Shown in pieces: positions 45,718-56,100 of a stretch of 64,000 bases of DNA; the first letter of the stretch is position 1; every line of letters begins with the position of its first letter. The position numbers and the translations under genes were made by a program. The notes under the pieces were generated by a model. It was not told the DNA's origin. It was given only the letters and a program-made list of their open reading frames with translations, and made no database searches. The DNA is from Bacteroidaceae bacterium (GTDB taxonomy: Bacteria; Bacteroidota; Bacteroidia; Bacteroidales; Bacteroidaceae): the NCBI GenBank assembly GCA_024682395.1, contig JAIKZH010000083.1, positions 1-64,000 on the forward strand, given 5' to 3'.

Positions 45718-47757
45718 ATGTGGATAAAAGAAAAACAAAAAATGATAGAGAATACAGAACCTGTAAGTACGGAAGTTACCGATGAAGAACTCCATAATTA
45801 TTGGATTGATGAATACGGAGTTAAATATAGCAAGGACAAAAAACGATTACTGAGTTTTCAAACTGATATACCAGTATATCGGATTCAGTCAGGGACCAAA
45901 GTAATATGTAATAATGCCTTTTCATATGTAGATACAATACAATCGATAATAATACCTGATACAGTTACTCACATAGGGGATAGCGCCTTTGATACTTGTG
46001 ATTCTTTACAGTCAATCACAATCCCAAGTTCTGTAACACATATCAATGGAAATCCATTTAGAAAATGTGTCAACTTAACTCATATCGAATGTCAATCTAA
46101 ACATTTTGTTGTTCGTGACCATGCTCTTTATACAGCAGACATGACACGAATTATATCGTATATAGGTAAAGATAAAACTTTTACTATCCCCGACACTGTT
46201 ACACATATAGGAAACGCAGCTTTTGCAGATTCCAAGACTCTTGAATCAATTGTAATCCCCAATTCAGTAATTCATATAGGGGATGATTCCTTTTATTATT
46301 GTGAAGCATTACAATCAATCATAATTCCTAATTCTGTCGCATATATAGGTAAATATGCATTTAGTGGTATCACGGTAGAGTCCATAGATATACCAGACTC
46401 GGTGACATATATTGGAGATAGTGCATTCAGTTTGTCAGACTCTCTACAGTCTATTAACATTCCTGAGTCTGTTACTTACATAGGAAAAAATCCTTTTGTT
46501 GACTGTGCTGAATTAATAAATATAGAATGTCAATCTAATCATTTTGTTGTTCATGATCATGCTCTTTATACCGCAGATATGACGCGGATTATATCATATA
46601 TAGGTAAAGATGAGTCATTTACTATCCCAAACACCATTACCCATATCGCTGATGAGGCATTTAGTGATTGTCGTACTCTACGAGAAATAACGATTCCCGA
46701 TTCAGTAGTTCATATAGGTAATTGCGCTTTTGCTAATTGCGCATTTATTGAAAACTTTAATCTTCCCGATTCAGTCACTCATATTGGTGATAATGCTTTT
46801 TATGATTGTGATTCATTAATATCTATAAATATTCCCGATTCTGTTAAATACATGGGAAAATCAGTGTTTTGTAGTTGTGTGAGTTTGCAGTCTGTTAAAA
46901 TACCATCATCAGTATGTTTTTTAGGAGATCGTGTGTTCGACGAATGTGAATCACTCAAATCTGCAATTATCCAGAGTTCTGTAACCCATATCCCAGAATA
47001 CACGTTTATCGGTTGCAAATTATTAAAATCTGTAACCATCCCTGACTACATAACTCAAATAGAACAAGGCGCATTTAGAGGTTGCATATCATTACAATCA
47101 ATCACTATCCCAAACTCCATTACACACATAAAAGATGGAGCATTTTCATACTGTTCGTCATTACAATCAATCACTATCCCAAGTTCTGTTACTAACATTG
47201 AAGGAAATCCTTTTGTTGACTGTGAGAAATTGGTTAATATAGAATGTCAATCTAATCATTTTGTTGTTCGTGATCATGCTCTTTATACGGCAGACATGAC
47301 ACGTATTATATCGTATTTAGGTAAAGATAGTACATTTGTAATTCCTGATACAATTACCCATATAGGCTGTGGAGCTTTTTCTAATTGTAAATCCCTTCAA
47401 TCCATCATAATTCCTAATTCTGTGATAGATATAGCGACTTTTACATTCTATGGCTGTAATCCAATACGTACCATAAACATACCGCCCTCTGTGACTCATA
47501 TAGGAGAAAGAGCGTTCGGTGGTATGGATTCACTTCAATCTGTTACTATATCTGATTCGGTGACAAAAATTGATGATTATGCATTTATGAGATGTAAATC
47601 ATTGCAGACAGTTATCATGCCTAGTTCAATTACTCAAATAGGTGAGTATATTTTCTTTGAATGCGAATCTCTTAAAGAGATTATTGTACCTAAAGGAACA
47701 AAAGAGAAATTTCTGAAACTATTATATGATAAAAAGGATCAGATAGTTGAAAAATAA
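45718..47757 (+). CDS. BspA-like protein of 22 LRR_5 repeats without a signal peptide
   Basis: The 679-residue product is almost entirely leucine-rich repeats of the pattern V-T-H-I-G-x-x-A-F-x-x-C-x-S-L-Q-S-I-x-I-P-x-S. I count 22. After repeats 3, 8 and 17 a longer module interrupts, starting I-E-C-Q-S-x-H-F-V-V and including D-H-A-L-Y-T-A-D-M-T-R-I-I-S-Y. No signal peptide is visible from either possible start (ATG 45718, or 45742, which has the more typical A-rich upstream sequence). BspA relatives are usually surface adhesins, so a cytoplasmic form next to a DUF2971 gene is unusual. The repeats make this gene prone to expansion and contraction. Confidence 0.82.
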   Translation: MWIKEKQKMIENTEPVSTEVTDEELHNYWIDEYGVKYSKDKKRLLSFQTDIPVYRIQSGTKVICNNAFSYVDTIQSIIIPDTVTHIGDSAFDTCDSLQSITIPSSVTHINGNPFRKCVNLTHIECQSKHFVVRDHALYTADMTRIISYIGKDKTFTIPDTVTHIGNAAFADSKTLESIVIPNSVIHIGDDSFYYCEALQSIIIPNSVAYIGKYAFSGITVESIDIPDSVTYIGDSAFSLSDSLQSINIPESVTYIGKNPFVDCAELINIECQSNHFVVHDHALYTADMTRIISYIGKDESFTIPNTITHIADEAFSDCRTLREITIPDSVVHIGNCAFANCAFIENFNLPDSVTHIGDNAFYDCDSLISINIPDSVKYMGKSVFCSCVSLQSVKIPSSVCFLGDRVFDECESLKSAIIQSSVTHIPEYTFIGCKLLKSVTIPDYITQIEQGAFRGCISLQSITIPNSITHIKDGAFSYCSSLQSITIPSSVTNIEGNPFVDCEKLVNIECQSNHFVVRDHALYTADMTRIISYLGKDSTFVIPDTITHIGCGAFSNCKSLQSIIIPNSVIDIATFTFYGCNPIRTINIPPSVTHIGERAFGGMDSLQSVTISDSVTKIDDYAFMRCKSLQTVIMPSSITQIGEYIFFECESLKEIIVPKGTKEKFLKLLYDKKDQIVEK

Positions 47758-47774
47758 GGGTTTAAAGAATTATA

Positions 47775-47820
47775 AAACTCACATCACTATATGCATAAAT
47801 CTGTATGGTGATGTGAGTTT
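47775..47820. terminator. Hairpin between converging genes
   Basis: AAACTCACATCAC (47775-47787) pairs perfectly with GTGATGTGAGTTT (47808-47820) around a 20-base loop. It lies between the LRR gene (+) and the exported hypothetical (-). A short T-run follows it when read on the - strand, so it may serve both directions. Confidence 0.75.
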
Positions 47821-47890
47821 GAGATCTTTGTTATATGCAATTTATGAACTGGTTTAGAATTATCTCTCCAGCATAATTGCTTATCAGAGT

Positions 47891-48553
47891 TTAGATATAG
47901 GCATCAAGTACTTTAATAAGATTGAAAGGATTCTTCTTAAGCTCATTCATGTTGAATTTATCACTTTCTATATAATCTGCCATTTTAGGAAACCGATCGA
48001 ATGCGCGTCTGATTTCAGCCTTTAAGCTTATTTGTGTACCCCATGTTGGTACATAATAAGTAACGGCAATATCGTCACCCTTTTTGCAGTAACTGAAGGC
48101 TGCGCTATTAGTAGTAACGCTACTGTTTACTCCTGTCAATGTATATGTTGTTGAAACAGAAGCAAAACTAATTAGATTCTTGTTTTTCTCGAATACATAC
48201 CAGAAGTACCTGTGTGCAGATTTTTTCATACTCTTTGGAAGTGTGAAATTCTTGATAGTATAAAGTGACATGTATTCAGACTTTGAGCCGTCTTCATGAG
48301 TGATAATCATTTCGCTTGCGTCATCAGCAGTAATTTCGGTTTCATTGCCATTGTCATCCTTTATTTTCACCGAATATAGATTCTTTACATTGTAGGCCCC
48401 ATATTTCTTGTCAGAGGCATCAACAATAGTTCCAGAGACTTTCTTTCCGTCAAGCATGGTTATTACACATTTAGCCTCATTATTCTTCGCTTGACTGCAC
48501 ATTGGAATACATGTAAATACAATTACAAGTAAAATACTTAGAAAATTTTTCAT
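47891..48553 (-). CDS. Exported protein of unknown function
   Basis: I do not recognise a family. The 220-residue product has a signal peptide (1-22, cleavage likely after C-S-Q-A). Then comes a short beta-rich part with V-I-T-M-L-D-G-K-K-V-S-G-T-I-V, a pattern seen in small beta-barrel domains, and I-T-A-D-D-A-S-E-M-I-I. The C-terminal half is mixed, with an aromatic stretch H-R-Y-F-W-Y-V-F-E-K and a Ser/Thr-rich region. It is monocistronic: its own promoter lies upstream and a hairpin follows it. Confidence 0.65.
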   Translation of the reverse strand: MKNFLSILLVIVFTCIPMCSQAKNNEAKCVITMLDGKKVSGTIVDASDKKYGAYNVKNLYSVKIKDDNGNETEITADDASEMIITHEDGSKSEYMSLYTIKNFTLPKSMKKSAHRYFWYVFEKNKNLISFASVSTTYTLTGVNSSVTTNSAAFSYCKKGDDIAVTYYVPTWGTQISLKAEIRRAFDRFPKMADYIESDKFNMNELKKNPFNLIKVLDAYI

Positions 48554-48659
48554 AATTTGTTTTAATAGTTTTGTTTATGTTTATGTAACTTTTTAATATT
48601 GTTTGTAATTCTTGTTATCAAGATAATGACATGAATTGACTCTTCAATTAAAATTTGCG

Positions 48660-48692
48660 CAAAGATACATTATTCTTACGATACTCTACAAT
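48660..48692 (-). promoter_or_regulatory. Promoter of the exported hypothetical gene
   Basis: On the - strand TATCTTTG (48667-48660) matches TAnnTTTG exactly, and ATTG (48692-48689) lies 21 bases upstream as a near match to the TTTG element. The ATG is about 106 bases downstream. Confidence 0.65.
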
Positions 48693-48756
48693 AAATACGT
48701 GAGTTATTTTTCAGATGGAGTATATATTTTGCTATTATAGTTATTTTCTTATAATA

Positions 48757-48797
48757 ATTCAGGCGGAAACAAGTTTTAAATTTGTTCCCGCCTGAAT
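48757..48797 (-). terminator. Terminator hairpin of the xylan operon
   Basis: ATTCAGGCGG (48757-48766) pairs with CCGCCTGAAT (48788-48797), and the stem continues inward for about five more pairs with one mismatch. It lies about 70 bases past the regulator stop. There is no strong T-run after it on the - strand, so it could also be a stabilising 3' structure. Confidence 0.7.
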
Positions 48798-48868
48798 CTT
48801 ATTTGTTATACATGCTTTGATTGCATGAAATTAGAGCGCATGGTTGAATATAAATATCAAATGATTTG

Positions 48869-51800
48869 TTATTCATCTATCTTCTCTGTATCTTCATCTA
48901 AATCATCTGGATTTTTGGTGTAGTCTTTAGGACTGACTCCATATACTGATTTGAATGTAGTAGAGAATGTAGAGATGCTGCGGAAACCACATGCTTCAGC
49001 TACATGCCCGATATCGAGTGCTTTCTTTGATAGAAGTCGTGCTGCTTGTCGTAAACGTAGTCCACGAATGAAATCACGTGGAGTTTCATTTGTAAGTTCT
49101 TTCAACTTACGGTGGAAGTGTACGCGACTAAGTCCTACCTCGCGTGCAATGAGTTCTACACTTAATTCTGGGTTTCTTAGGTTATCGTTTATAATCTTCA
49201 TAACCCTTTGCATAAGTTGTTCGTCAGGTGAGGTAAGTTCGATATTTTCGATTTTTTGTGCTTCTTGAGCCAAATTCTCATACTTGGACTGTAATCTTCT
49301 TCTATTACTGATAAGATTATCAATAGTAGTGGTTAGAAGATCCATTGAGAATGGTTTGGTTATATAAGCATCAGTACCAAGTTGTAAACCTTCGATTTTT
49401 TCTTGGTCGGTTACCTTAGCAGTTAATAAGATTACAGGAATATGATTGGTTAAGAAACTTTGTTTGATGTTTGAACAAAGTTCGTTACCATCCATTTCTG
49501 GCATCATTATATCGCTTATAACAAGGACAATATTATTACTATGTCGTTGGATGTATTCCCATGCAATTTTACCATTACTGCATTGATGAATTTCATACTT
49601 TGGCATATGTTCTTTTAGTACTTCTGCTATGTATTCGCGTATTGAATTTTCATCATCGGCAACTACAATTGTCTTTGGTAGCTTCGCAGCATGATGGATT
49701 TCAGCATTTTTCTTTATTTCTTCATTTTCGTTAGCTGAATCGTTTTCATTGTTCTCATCATATTCTTCGTCTTCTACAAGATAATTTGCTTCTGGCATTG
49801 TTAGGGTGAAACAAGTACCTTTACCTTTAGGATTATCACTAACAGTTAGAGAACCTTCATGTAATTGAGTGAGCAGTGAGGCCAGATTTAATCCGATGCC
49901 AGTACCGCCTTGATTGCTTTGTTGACAAATCTTAGCTTTCTCTACCTGATAGAATCGGTCGAAGACATGTGCTTTTTGGTCATCTGGAATACCTATGCCG
50001 TTGTCTGTTACTTTAATGATGAAAACAGGCTCTTTTGCTTTATCATTACTAATATTTTCTTCATTAGTATGAACTCCGTCGATACTTTCTTCAAGAGAAA
50101 TTGTTATTTGTCCTCCGTCAGGGGTGAATTTGAATGCGTTTGACAGAAGATTAACAATAATCTTGTCGAAGTTATTTGTATCTACGCAAACATTTAGTTT
50201 ATTGATATTATCGTGTATGAATTCAAATTCAATACCTTTTGTTTTTGCTGTCTCACTGAACAGTTCATATAAATTGTAGATGAAAGCAACAAGTTCAATG
50301 CGTGAATAATGGAGTTGGAATTGTCCTTTCTCGATTTTTCTAACATCCATCAATTGATTGATAAGTTGCAGTATTCTGTTTGAATTCTGTTCAATAAGTT
50401 TATAATTGCGTTGATGTAGCTCGTCATCTCCCATTTTCTTGAGTCGTTCAAGTGGTGCCATAATCAAAGTCATAGGAGTACGAATCTCATGACTTATGTT
50501 CATGAAGAACTGCATTCTCATATCGCTCATCATCTGAATATGATGGTGGTTTTCAAGAATACGTTTGGCTCTCTGATGCTCTCTTATCTGTCGGTAAACG
50601 AAATAAGCTGCAGCTGCAAATAAAAGAATATATACCAGCCATAGCCAGAAACTATTGTACCATGGTTGGTGAATAACAACTTTTATAGTACGGATAGGGG
50701 ACTGCTCATCGTATGAGACCGCTCTTATTTTTATGTTGTATGTGCCTGGTTTCATGTTGTCAAACGAGATACGGTCGTTGACACCAACTACAGGCAGCCA
50801 GTCTCCGTCGTTAACCTGATATTCAAATATAATATTCTTCTCCTGCATAGTCATTGCAGATACTTCAATTATAAATGAATTGTCATCACAACAAAGATCA
50901 ATTCTGTCGGCATCGGATATCCATTTATCAAGAATGGTATATGAACCTGATTTTTGTCCGGCATATACTGGTTTCCCTTTTATAAAGAAATCTACTATTC
51001 TGATAGAATCATTGGATTGGTTGATGTTGCTACTGCGTTGTAGTATTAAGCCGTTGTGTAAGCGCGAGTCATCCTTTCCTATATTATTCTTATTAGTTAG
51101 TTTTATATCAATAGGGTCGAATATTGTCAAACCATTAATTCCTCCGAAGTAAAGCAATCCGTTGCTGAATAACGAAACACCTTTAGAGAATTCGTTTGCC
51201 TGAATACCATCATTAACATAGAAACTTGTGAATGTTTCTTTTATAGGATTCATGCAAGTGAGTCCATTATCGGTACTAATCCACATAGTATAGTTCTCAC
51301 TTTGGTTATTGCCCGTGAATTCTATGCTATTAACGAAATTATCAGGCATATTGTCTTTTTCAGTATATTCTTTTATGACAATATCCTTGTTTTCGTTTTT
51401 ATCAACCTCTTTTATCTTATCTTTCTGACGCTTTATAAATCCTTTCTCTTCAATACAATAAAGTCCGTTAGATGTTCCTAACCAGATTTTTCCTCTATTG
51501 TCAGTTCTTATTGTATTAATTGTACGGTATCTGAGTAGGCGTGCTAAAGGTTGGAGAGTATAATCCTTATTGATTGCAAAAACCTCTAAACCATCTGCAG
51601 TTCCGACATATAGTCTACCAGATGCCACTGTAATACTCATCACCCATTTATTGTAAATGATATGATTTTCTCCAATTTTATCAAATCGTCCAGTATAGTG
51701 ATCTAAATCTTGTGTTTTGATATTGTATCTGTAAACACCATCACCACCTGTTCCTATCCATAGATTTCCTTTGCTATCTTCGTCTATTGCATATACTGAT

Positions 51801-53146
51801 GTAATGCCAAGTCCAGCGTCAGAGAATTGTTGGCTTGCAATATTGAAACGTGTTAATTTTCCGATAGACGATCCCAACCACAAAGTTCCATGGCGGTCGT
51901 TATGTATCGCAGTTATTGTCTCAGGTACTCCAGGAGCATCCTTAGGCCCCCAATGTTGACTTTTTGTTCCATCGGTGGAAATATGGTATAAACCGCAGTG
52001 GTCTGTTGCCACCCAAAGTCCATTGTTGCCATCCGACTCAATTGCAGTAAGACAGTTTGTTCCGATTATATTTTTAATAGGTGAACGTCTTCCGATGTAT
52101 TGGAACACAGAAGTTCTTTTTGATTGTACAATAACTCCCTTCCAATAAATACCAATCCAGATGTTTCCGTCTCGGTCTAACATTACATCTTTTACATTAG
52201 ATGTGGCGAGATCATATTCAGTTGATGATATTGCACTTTGACGTATCTGGCCGGATTCCTCATTATAAATATTAAAACCATTACCATCTGTACATATAAT
52301 AATATTACCATCATTATCATATCTCATGTTTGTTATGATGGGAAGATTATCAAAAAGAAGCTCGTATTTATATCCTTCATATCCAAAACGATATAATTTA
52401 TTGTCGTCAGTAGTAATATAAATACCTTTAGAACCTTCTGCTATATATGCTGTATTACCAAGATTAGTGTTATGGAATACTCCTTTATCTTTTACATATA
52501 TTTTTTGATTAAAACCTCTTATCCAAATTCGTCGTTTGCGGTCCTCAATCATATTAAGAGGTGATTGGTCCTCAATGAAGAATTCATCAGTATAATATGC
52601 TTTTAGATTTTTCTTTTCTGCAGGTAATTTCTTTGTTTCCTTGTTTTCTTGTTTAAGTATATAGCAACCTCTATTATTTACACAGATACATATTCTTCCA
52701 TCATCTAACCTTGTTATGTCGGAAATTGACATATTCTCACTTTTTCCTTCTTTGTTGATTAAAGGAATGGTATAGAATTTTCCTGTAGGGTAGTTGTAGA
52801 GTTGAATACCATTGGAACCTCCGATAAGAATGTTATCGGCATCATAATTAATGAAACGATTACAATAGTTGCTTAATACAGAATTTGGGTTATCCTGTTC
52901 ATTATAATATCTGTTAATCTTTACACCATCATATCTGTTAAGTCCATTACTGGTTCCTATCCATACATTTTTATGATTATCTTCAAAAATTGAGTTTATA
53001 CGAGTGTTGGATAGCCCTTGATCAGAACTTAAATAAATCGTATTTTGTGCATGTATCGGTACATTTGTAAATGCACAGACACATAACATAGATATTGAAA
53101 GTATGTGGCGTAATATTATCTGTAAAAAGGATTGCGTGTGATTCAT
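48869..53146 (-). CDS. Hybrid two-component system regulator (HTCS) of the xylan operon
   Basis: The 1425-residue protein combines sensor, kinase and DNA-binding parts. After a signal peptide (about 1-33, ending H-A-Q) come repeats of the two-component propeller kind (about 35-690; N-V-W-I-G-T-S-N-G-L and similar), a Y_Y_Y domain (about 740-825) and a membrane segment (about 828-851). The kinase has the H-box N-I-S-H-E-I-R-T-P-M (His886), N-L-L-S-N-A-F-K-F-T-P and G-G-T-G-I-G-L-N. The receiver has V-I-S-D-I-M-M-P-E-M-D-G (Asp1212) and T-A-K-V. A C-terminal AraC-type helix-turn-helix completes it. Such regulators sense oligosaccharides in the periplasm. It is the last gene of the xylan operon, 38 bases after the GH67-CE15 gene, like XynR in P. 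bryantii. Confidence 0.96.
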   Translation of the reverse strand: MNHTQSFLQIILRHILSISMLCVCAFTNVPIHAQNTIYLSSDQGLSNTRINSIFEDNHKNVWIGTSNGLNRYDGVKINRYYNEQDNPNSVLSNYCNRFINYDADNILIGGSNGIQLYNYPTGKFYTIPLINKEGKSENMSISDITRLDDGRICICVNNRGCYILKQENKETKKLPAEKKNLKAYYTDEFFIEDQSPLNMIEDRKRRIWIRGFNQKIYVKDKGVFHNTNLGNTAYIAEGSKGIYITTDDNKLYRFGYEGYKYELLFDNLPIITNMRYDNDGNIIICTDGNGFNIYNEESGQIRQSAISSTEYDLATSNVKDVMLDRDGNIWIGIYWKGVIVQSKRTSVFQYIGRRSPIKNIIGTNCLTAIESDGNNGLWVATDHCGLYHISTDGTKSQHWGPKDAPGVPETITAIHNDRHGTLWLGSSIGKLTRFNIASQQFSDAGLGITSVYAIDEDSKGNLWIGTGGDGVYRYNIKTQDLDHYTGRFDKIGENHIIYNKWVMSITVASGRLYVGTADGLEVFAINKDYTLQPLARLLRYRTINTIRTDNRGKIWLGTSNGLYCIEEKGFIKRQKDKIKEVDKNENKDIVIKEYTEKDNMPDNFVNSIEFTGNNQSENYTMWISTDNGLTCMNPIKETFTSFYVNDGIQANEFSKGVSLFSNGLLYFGGINGLTIFDPIDIKLTNKNNIGKDDSRLHNGLILQRSSNINQSNDSIRIVDFFIKGKPVYAGQKSGSYTILDKWISDADRIDLCCDDNSFIIEVSAMTMQEKNIIFEYQVNDGDWLPVVGVNDRISFDNMKPGTYNIKIRAVSYDEQSPIRTIKVVIHQPWYNSFWLWLVYILLFAAAAYFVYRQIREHQRAKRILENHHHIQMMSDMRMQFFMNISHEIRTPMTLIMAPLERLKKMGDDELHQRNYKLIEQNSNRILQLINQLMDVRKIEKGQFQLHYSRIELVAFIYNLYELFSETAKTKGIEFEFIHDNINKLNVCVDTNNFDKIIVNLLSNAFKFTPDGGQITISLEESIDGVHTNEENISNDKAKEPVFIIKVTDNGIGIPDDQKAHVFDRFYQVEKAKICQQSNQGGTGIGLNLASLLTQLHEGSLTVSDNPKGKGTCFTLTMPEANYLVEDEEYDENNENDSANENEEIKKNAEIHHAAKLPKTIVVADDENSIREYIAEVLKEHMPKYEIHQCSNGKIAWEYIQRHSNNIVLVISDIMMPEMDGNELCSNIKQSFLTNHIPVILLTAKVTDQEKIEGLQLGTDAYITKPFSMDLLTTTIDNLISNRRRLQSKYENLAQEAQKIENIELTSPDEQLMQRVMKIINDNLRNPELSVELIAREVGLSRVHFHRKLKELTNETPRDFIRGLRLRQAARLLSKKALDIGHVAEACGFRSISTFSTTFKSVYGVSPKDYTKNPDDLDEDTEKIDE

Positions 53147-53184
53147 TCGATATATAATTTTATGGTTATTTGTTTCTTACCTAC

Positions 53185-56100
53185 CTACCATTGTATCCAT
53201 TTCATATGGTCAACTGATTCAAAGGATGGTGCGATTCCAAAATCAGTGGGAACGTCTTTCCCTAATAAAAATCTGTCGATATATGCAGTTAGGTATTGGT
53301 ATTCGTTTTCTGGTAATAAACAATGCATATGCTTACCATTAATTGCAAAACCTATTCTATCAGGAATGCCTAATGTTTTATATATTTTCTTTGCAGCCTG
53401 CATTGATACATATGCCGATTCGTCTGCAAGCCATTCATAATCTGTATTTCCAAACATAAGTATTGCGCGTGGCGCTACCATTGCAACTAACTGATGATGA
53501 TCTATAGGAAGTTTTGAAACATTCCCATTTCCAAAATCCTTAATTATGCTTTCCAAGAACCAATGTCCATCAGTTCTTCCTATTGTTTCTACATTACCAA
53601 GTGTCTCGCTTACTCTCCATGCAGCAACACCGCCTCCACCTGGCTCTTGTGGTATTACCAAACAAATTCTTTCGTCAAGAGCTCCTGACCAAAGTGCTGC
53701 TTTTCCTGCCCATGAACATCCGCTTACTGCAAGACGACGTGTGTCAATACCAGTAACTTCAGGTCCAAGTTGCTGTAAACCATCTATGATTCGGCTGATT
53801 CCCCATGACCAATAACTATATGCACCATTTGCTTTCAGCTCTGGATATAATTTGTTGATAGGTTCTTCGCCTCTCGTTTGTTGATGTTTGCACACTGTGT
53901 TAAAGTCGAAATTGATAAGTGCGCATCCTTTTGATAGGAAAAGATTTACTGGTAGAGTGCATGATATACCGATTAATGCAGGTATAGGCGATTCACTTTT
54001 TGTCTCTGAACCATAAATCTTCAGTTGTGATGCTCTGTCATTACCGATTGTTGATTTGTTTGATGTCTGATTGTCTTTTTTTGCATCGATATCAGATTTT
54101 CCAGGCCAAGTAATTGTGGCAGTAAGATCTATGCTTGTTCCTTGAGGGTTAGTCACTGTAACAGTAAGTTTTGTTCCCTCAAGTTTGGCTTTCAATGTCA
54201 TATCTTTCATACTTGGCTTTTGTCCTATTTCGTAGTATTCAAGATATGATTTTATGTCATTTCGATGATGCTCCCAATTTGAAATGTCAGTATTGCGACT
54301 TCCATCTTCAAATACGAAAGGATCGGGTAAGGTCTTTATCTCTTTTGTTAGTTCGTTGTTCTTAACTAATTTAGGAGCGAGAAAATTTTCGCCTGTGTTT
54401 TCTACGTTGTAAACGTATGGCATGGCGTTGTTCTTCTCGTCAGTCTTAGGTACTGGTAATTTGTCCATATCTGCGGTGGTATATATATCCATTGGCAGAT
54501 TATACTTCATGACATCTTTTAGAGTGAATCGTGTAGCAGGCGAATTTGCAGGAAGTGGCATCTTACTGAATTGTTGGAAGTACAATAAGCATGCATCTCT
54601 CCACCACCATGCGTCTGTAGCCTGACGTTCAAATCGCTTAAGTTGTTGCTGATAGCGTTCATCGTCAACATATGGTTTCATGTTTTTCCATATTGTTGCA
54701 AAACGTTCAGCTTCGCTAACTCCTTCATCGTATTTGTAACATAGTTTGTTCCAGATAGCATTCCATGGTACATGATGAAACCAAAGTATATATTTGTCCG
54801 GACAAGTCTTTATGTCGTTGAATTTATTACATAAAGCCTCAGGGTATTGACTTACATTGTTTGAACCATTCTTTGTTCTGTCAAATCCTATTCCTATAGA
54901 GTCTGCTTTGTGATAATAGGGAGGTGTCCAGTCTTTTCTTACTCCTTTAGGCGCATACCATGGCTCTGGACCATAGTGGTGACCGCCAGCAAAGATATGG
55001 TGAAGTCCCAATGGCATCATATAGCTTACAGCTGCTTCGTGACTTGCCATCATAAGTTCTGTCATTGGAGTAACGAATCTTTCGTCAGAGGAGAAGGTCA
55101 ATTTTAACCATTCTTGTGCAATCTTCTCACAACTCAAGTTTTCGTCCCATGCCATTCTGCCGAATGTGTACCAATTGGCTTGTGCCATATCACTTCCACA
55201 CCAATTAATATCGTCGCCAACATTGGAAACACCAGCTATTGCCTTCATCTCTTTTTGTCCATTCTGGTTATCATTAAGAACTTGAAAGAATTCTTTCCAC
55301 ATTGTTCCTAAATATACAGAATGTATAGATTCTCCCAGATATTCCTGTGTAATTTGGAACTCAGGCATCATGCGGGTTGATTTTATATTGAAGAAAAGTG
55401 GACTAACCGGTTCTCTTGGCTGAAAGTCAATAGGGCCGTTTTTTACTTGTAAAATCACATTGTCGCGGAATTTACCATCTAATGGCATAAATTCTTCATA
55501 TGCTTGGCATGCACGGTCTGAACTATTAGCAGCATATACAAATGCTCTCCACATTATTATGCCACCATATGGTGCTAAGGCGTCAGCAAGCATATTTGCA
55601 CCATCAACGTGAGTTCTTCCGTAGTCCATTGGACCAGGTTCTCCCTCACTATTTGCTTTTACGAGGAATCCTCCAAAGTCAGGAATGAGTTTATAAATCT
55701 GTTTTGCTTTGTTTTTCCACCATTCTTGAACTTCTGGTTCGAGAGGATCTGCTGTAGAAGCCTCTCCTAAAGCTTTAGGTGAAGCAAAATTCACTGATAT
55801 ATAAGTTTTTATCCCGTATGGCCTTAATAAGTTAGCAACGCGTGCAACTTGTGCCAATACAGAATCCGACATCATTTTCGGACTTGCATTAACGTTATTA
55901 ATTACCATACCGTTTATACCTACTGATGCATTTGCGCGAGCATAGTCTAAGATTCTTTTATCATATACAGAAGTCTTTCCATCTTCACTTTTGATGTTCT
56001 TAAGAGGAGTATTTTTCTCTCCCCAGAAAATGGATTTACCTGCATATCCTCTTTCTACATTTCCATTAAGATTATCCCAGTGATTAAGAAGTCTTAATGC

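Larger units (their letters stand above)
48554..48868 (-). other. Intergenic region with promoter and operon terminator
   Basis: 315 bases between the two - strand genes. It contains the promoter of the exported hypothetical (48660-48692) and the terminator hairpin of the xylan operon (48757-48797). I see no further gene. Confidence 0.7.

Noticed and set aside
45900-47700. Regularly spaced repeats that might suggest a CRISPR array
   Set aside because: They are in-frame LRR codons with variable sequence, not identical repeats with unique spacers.
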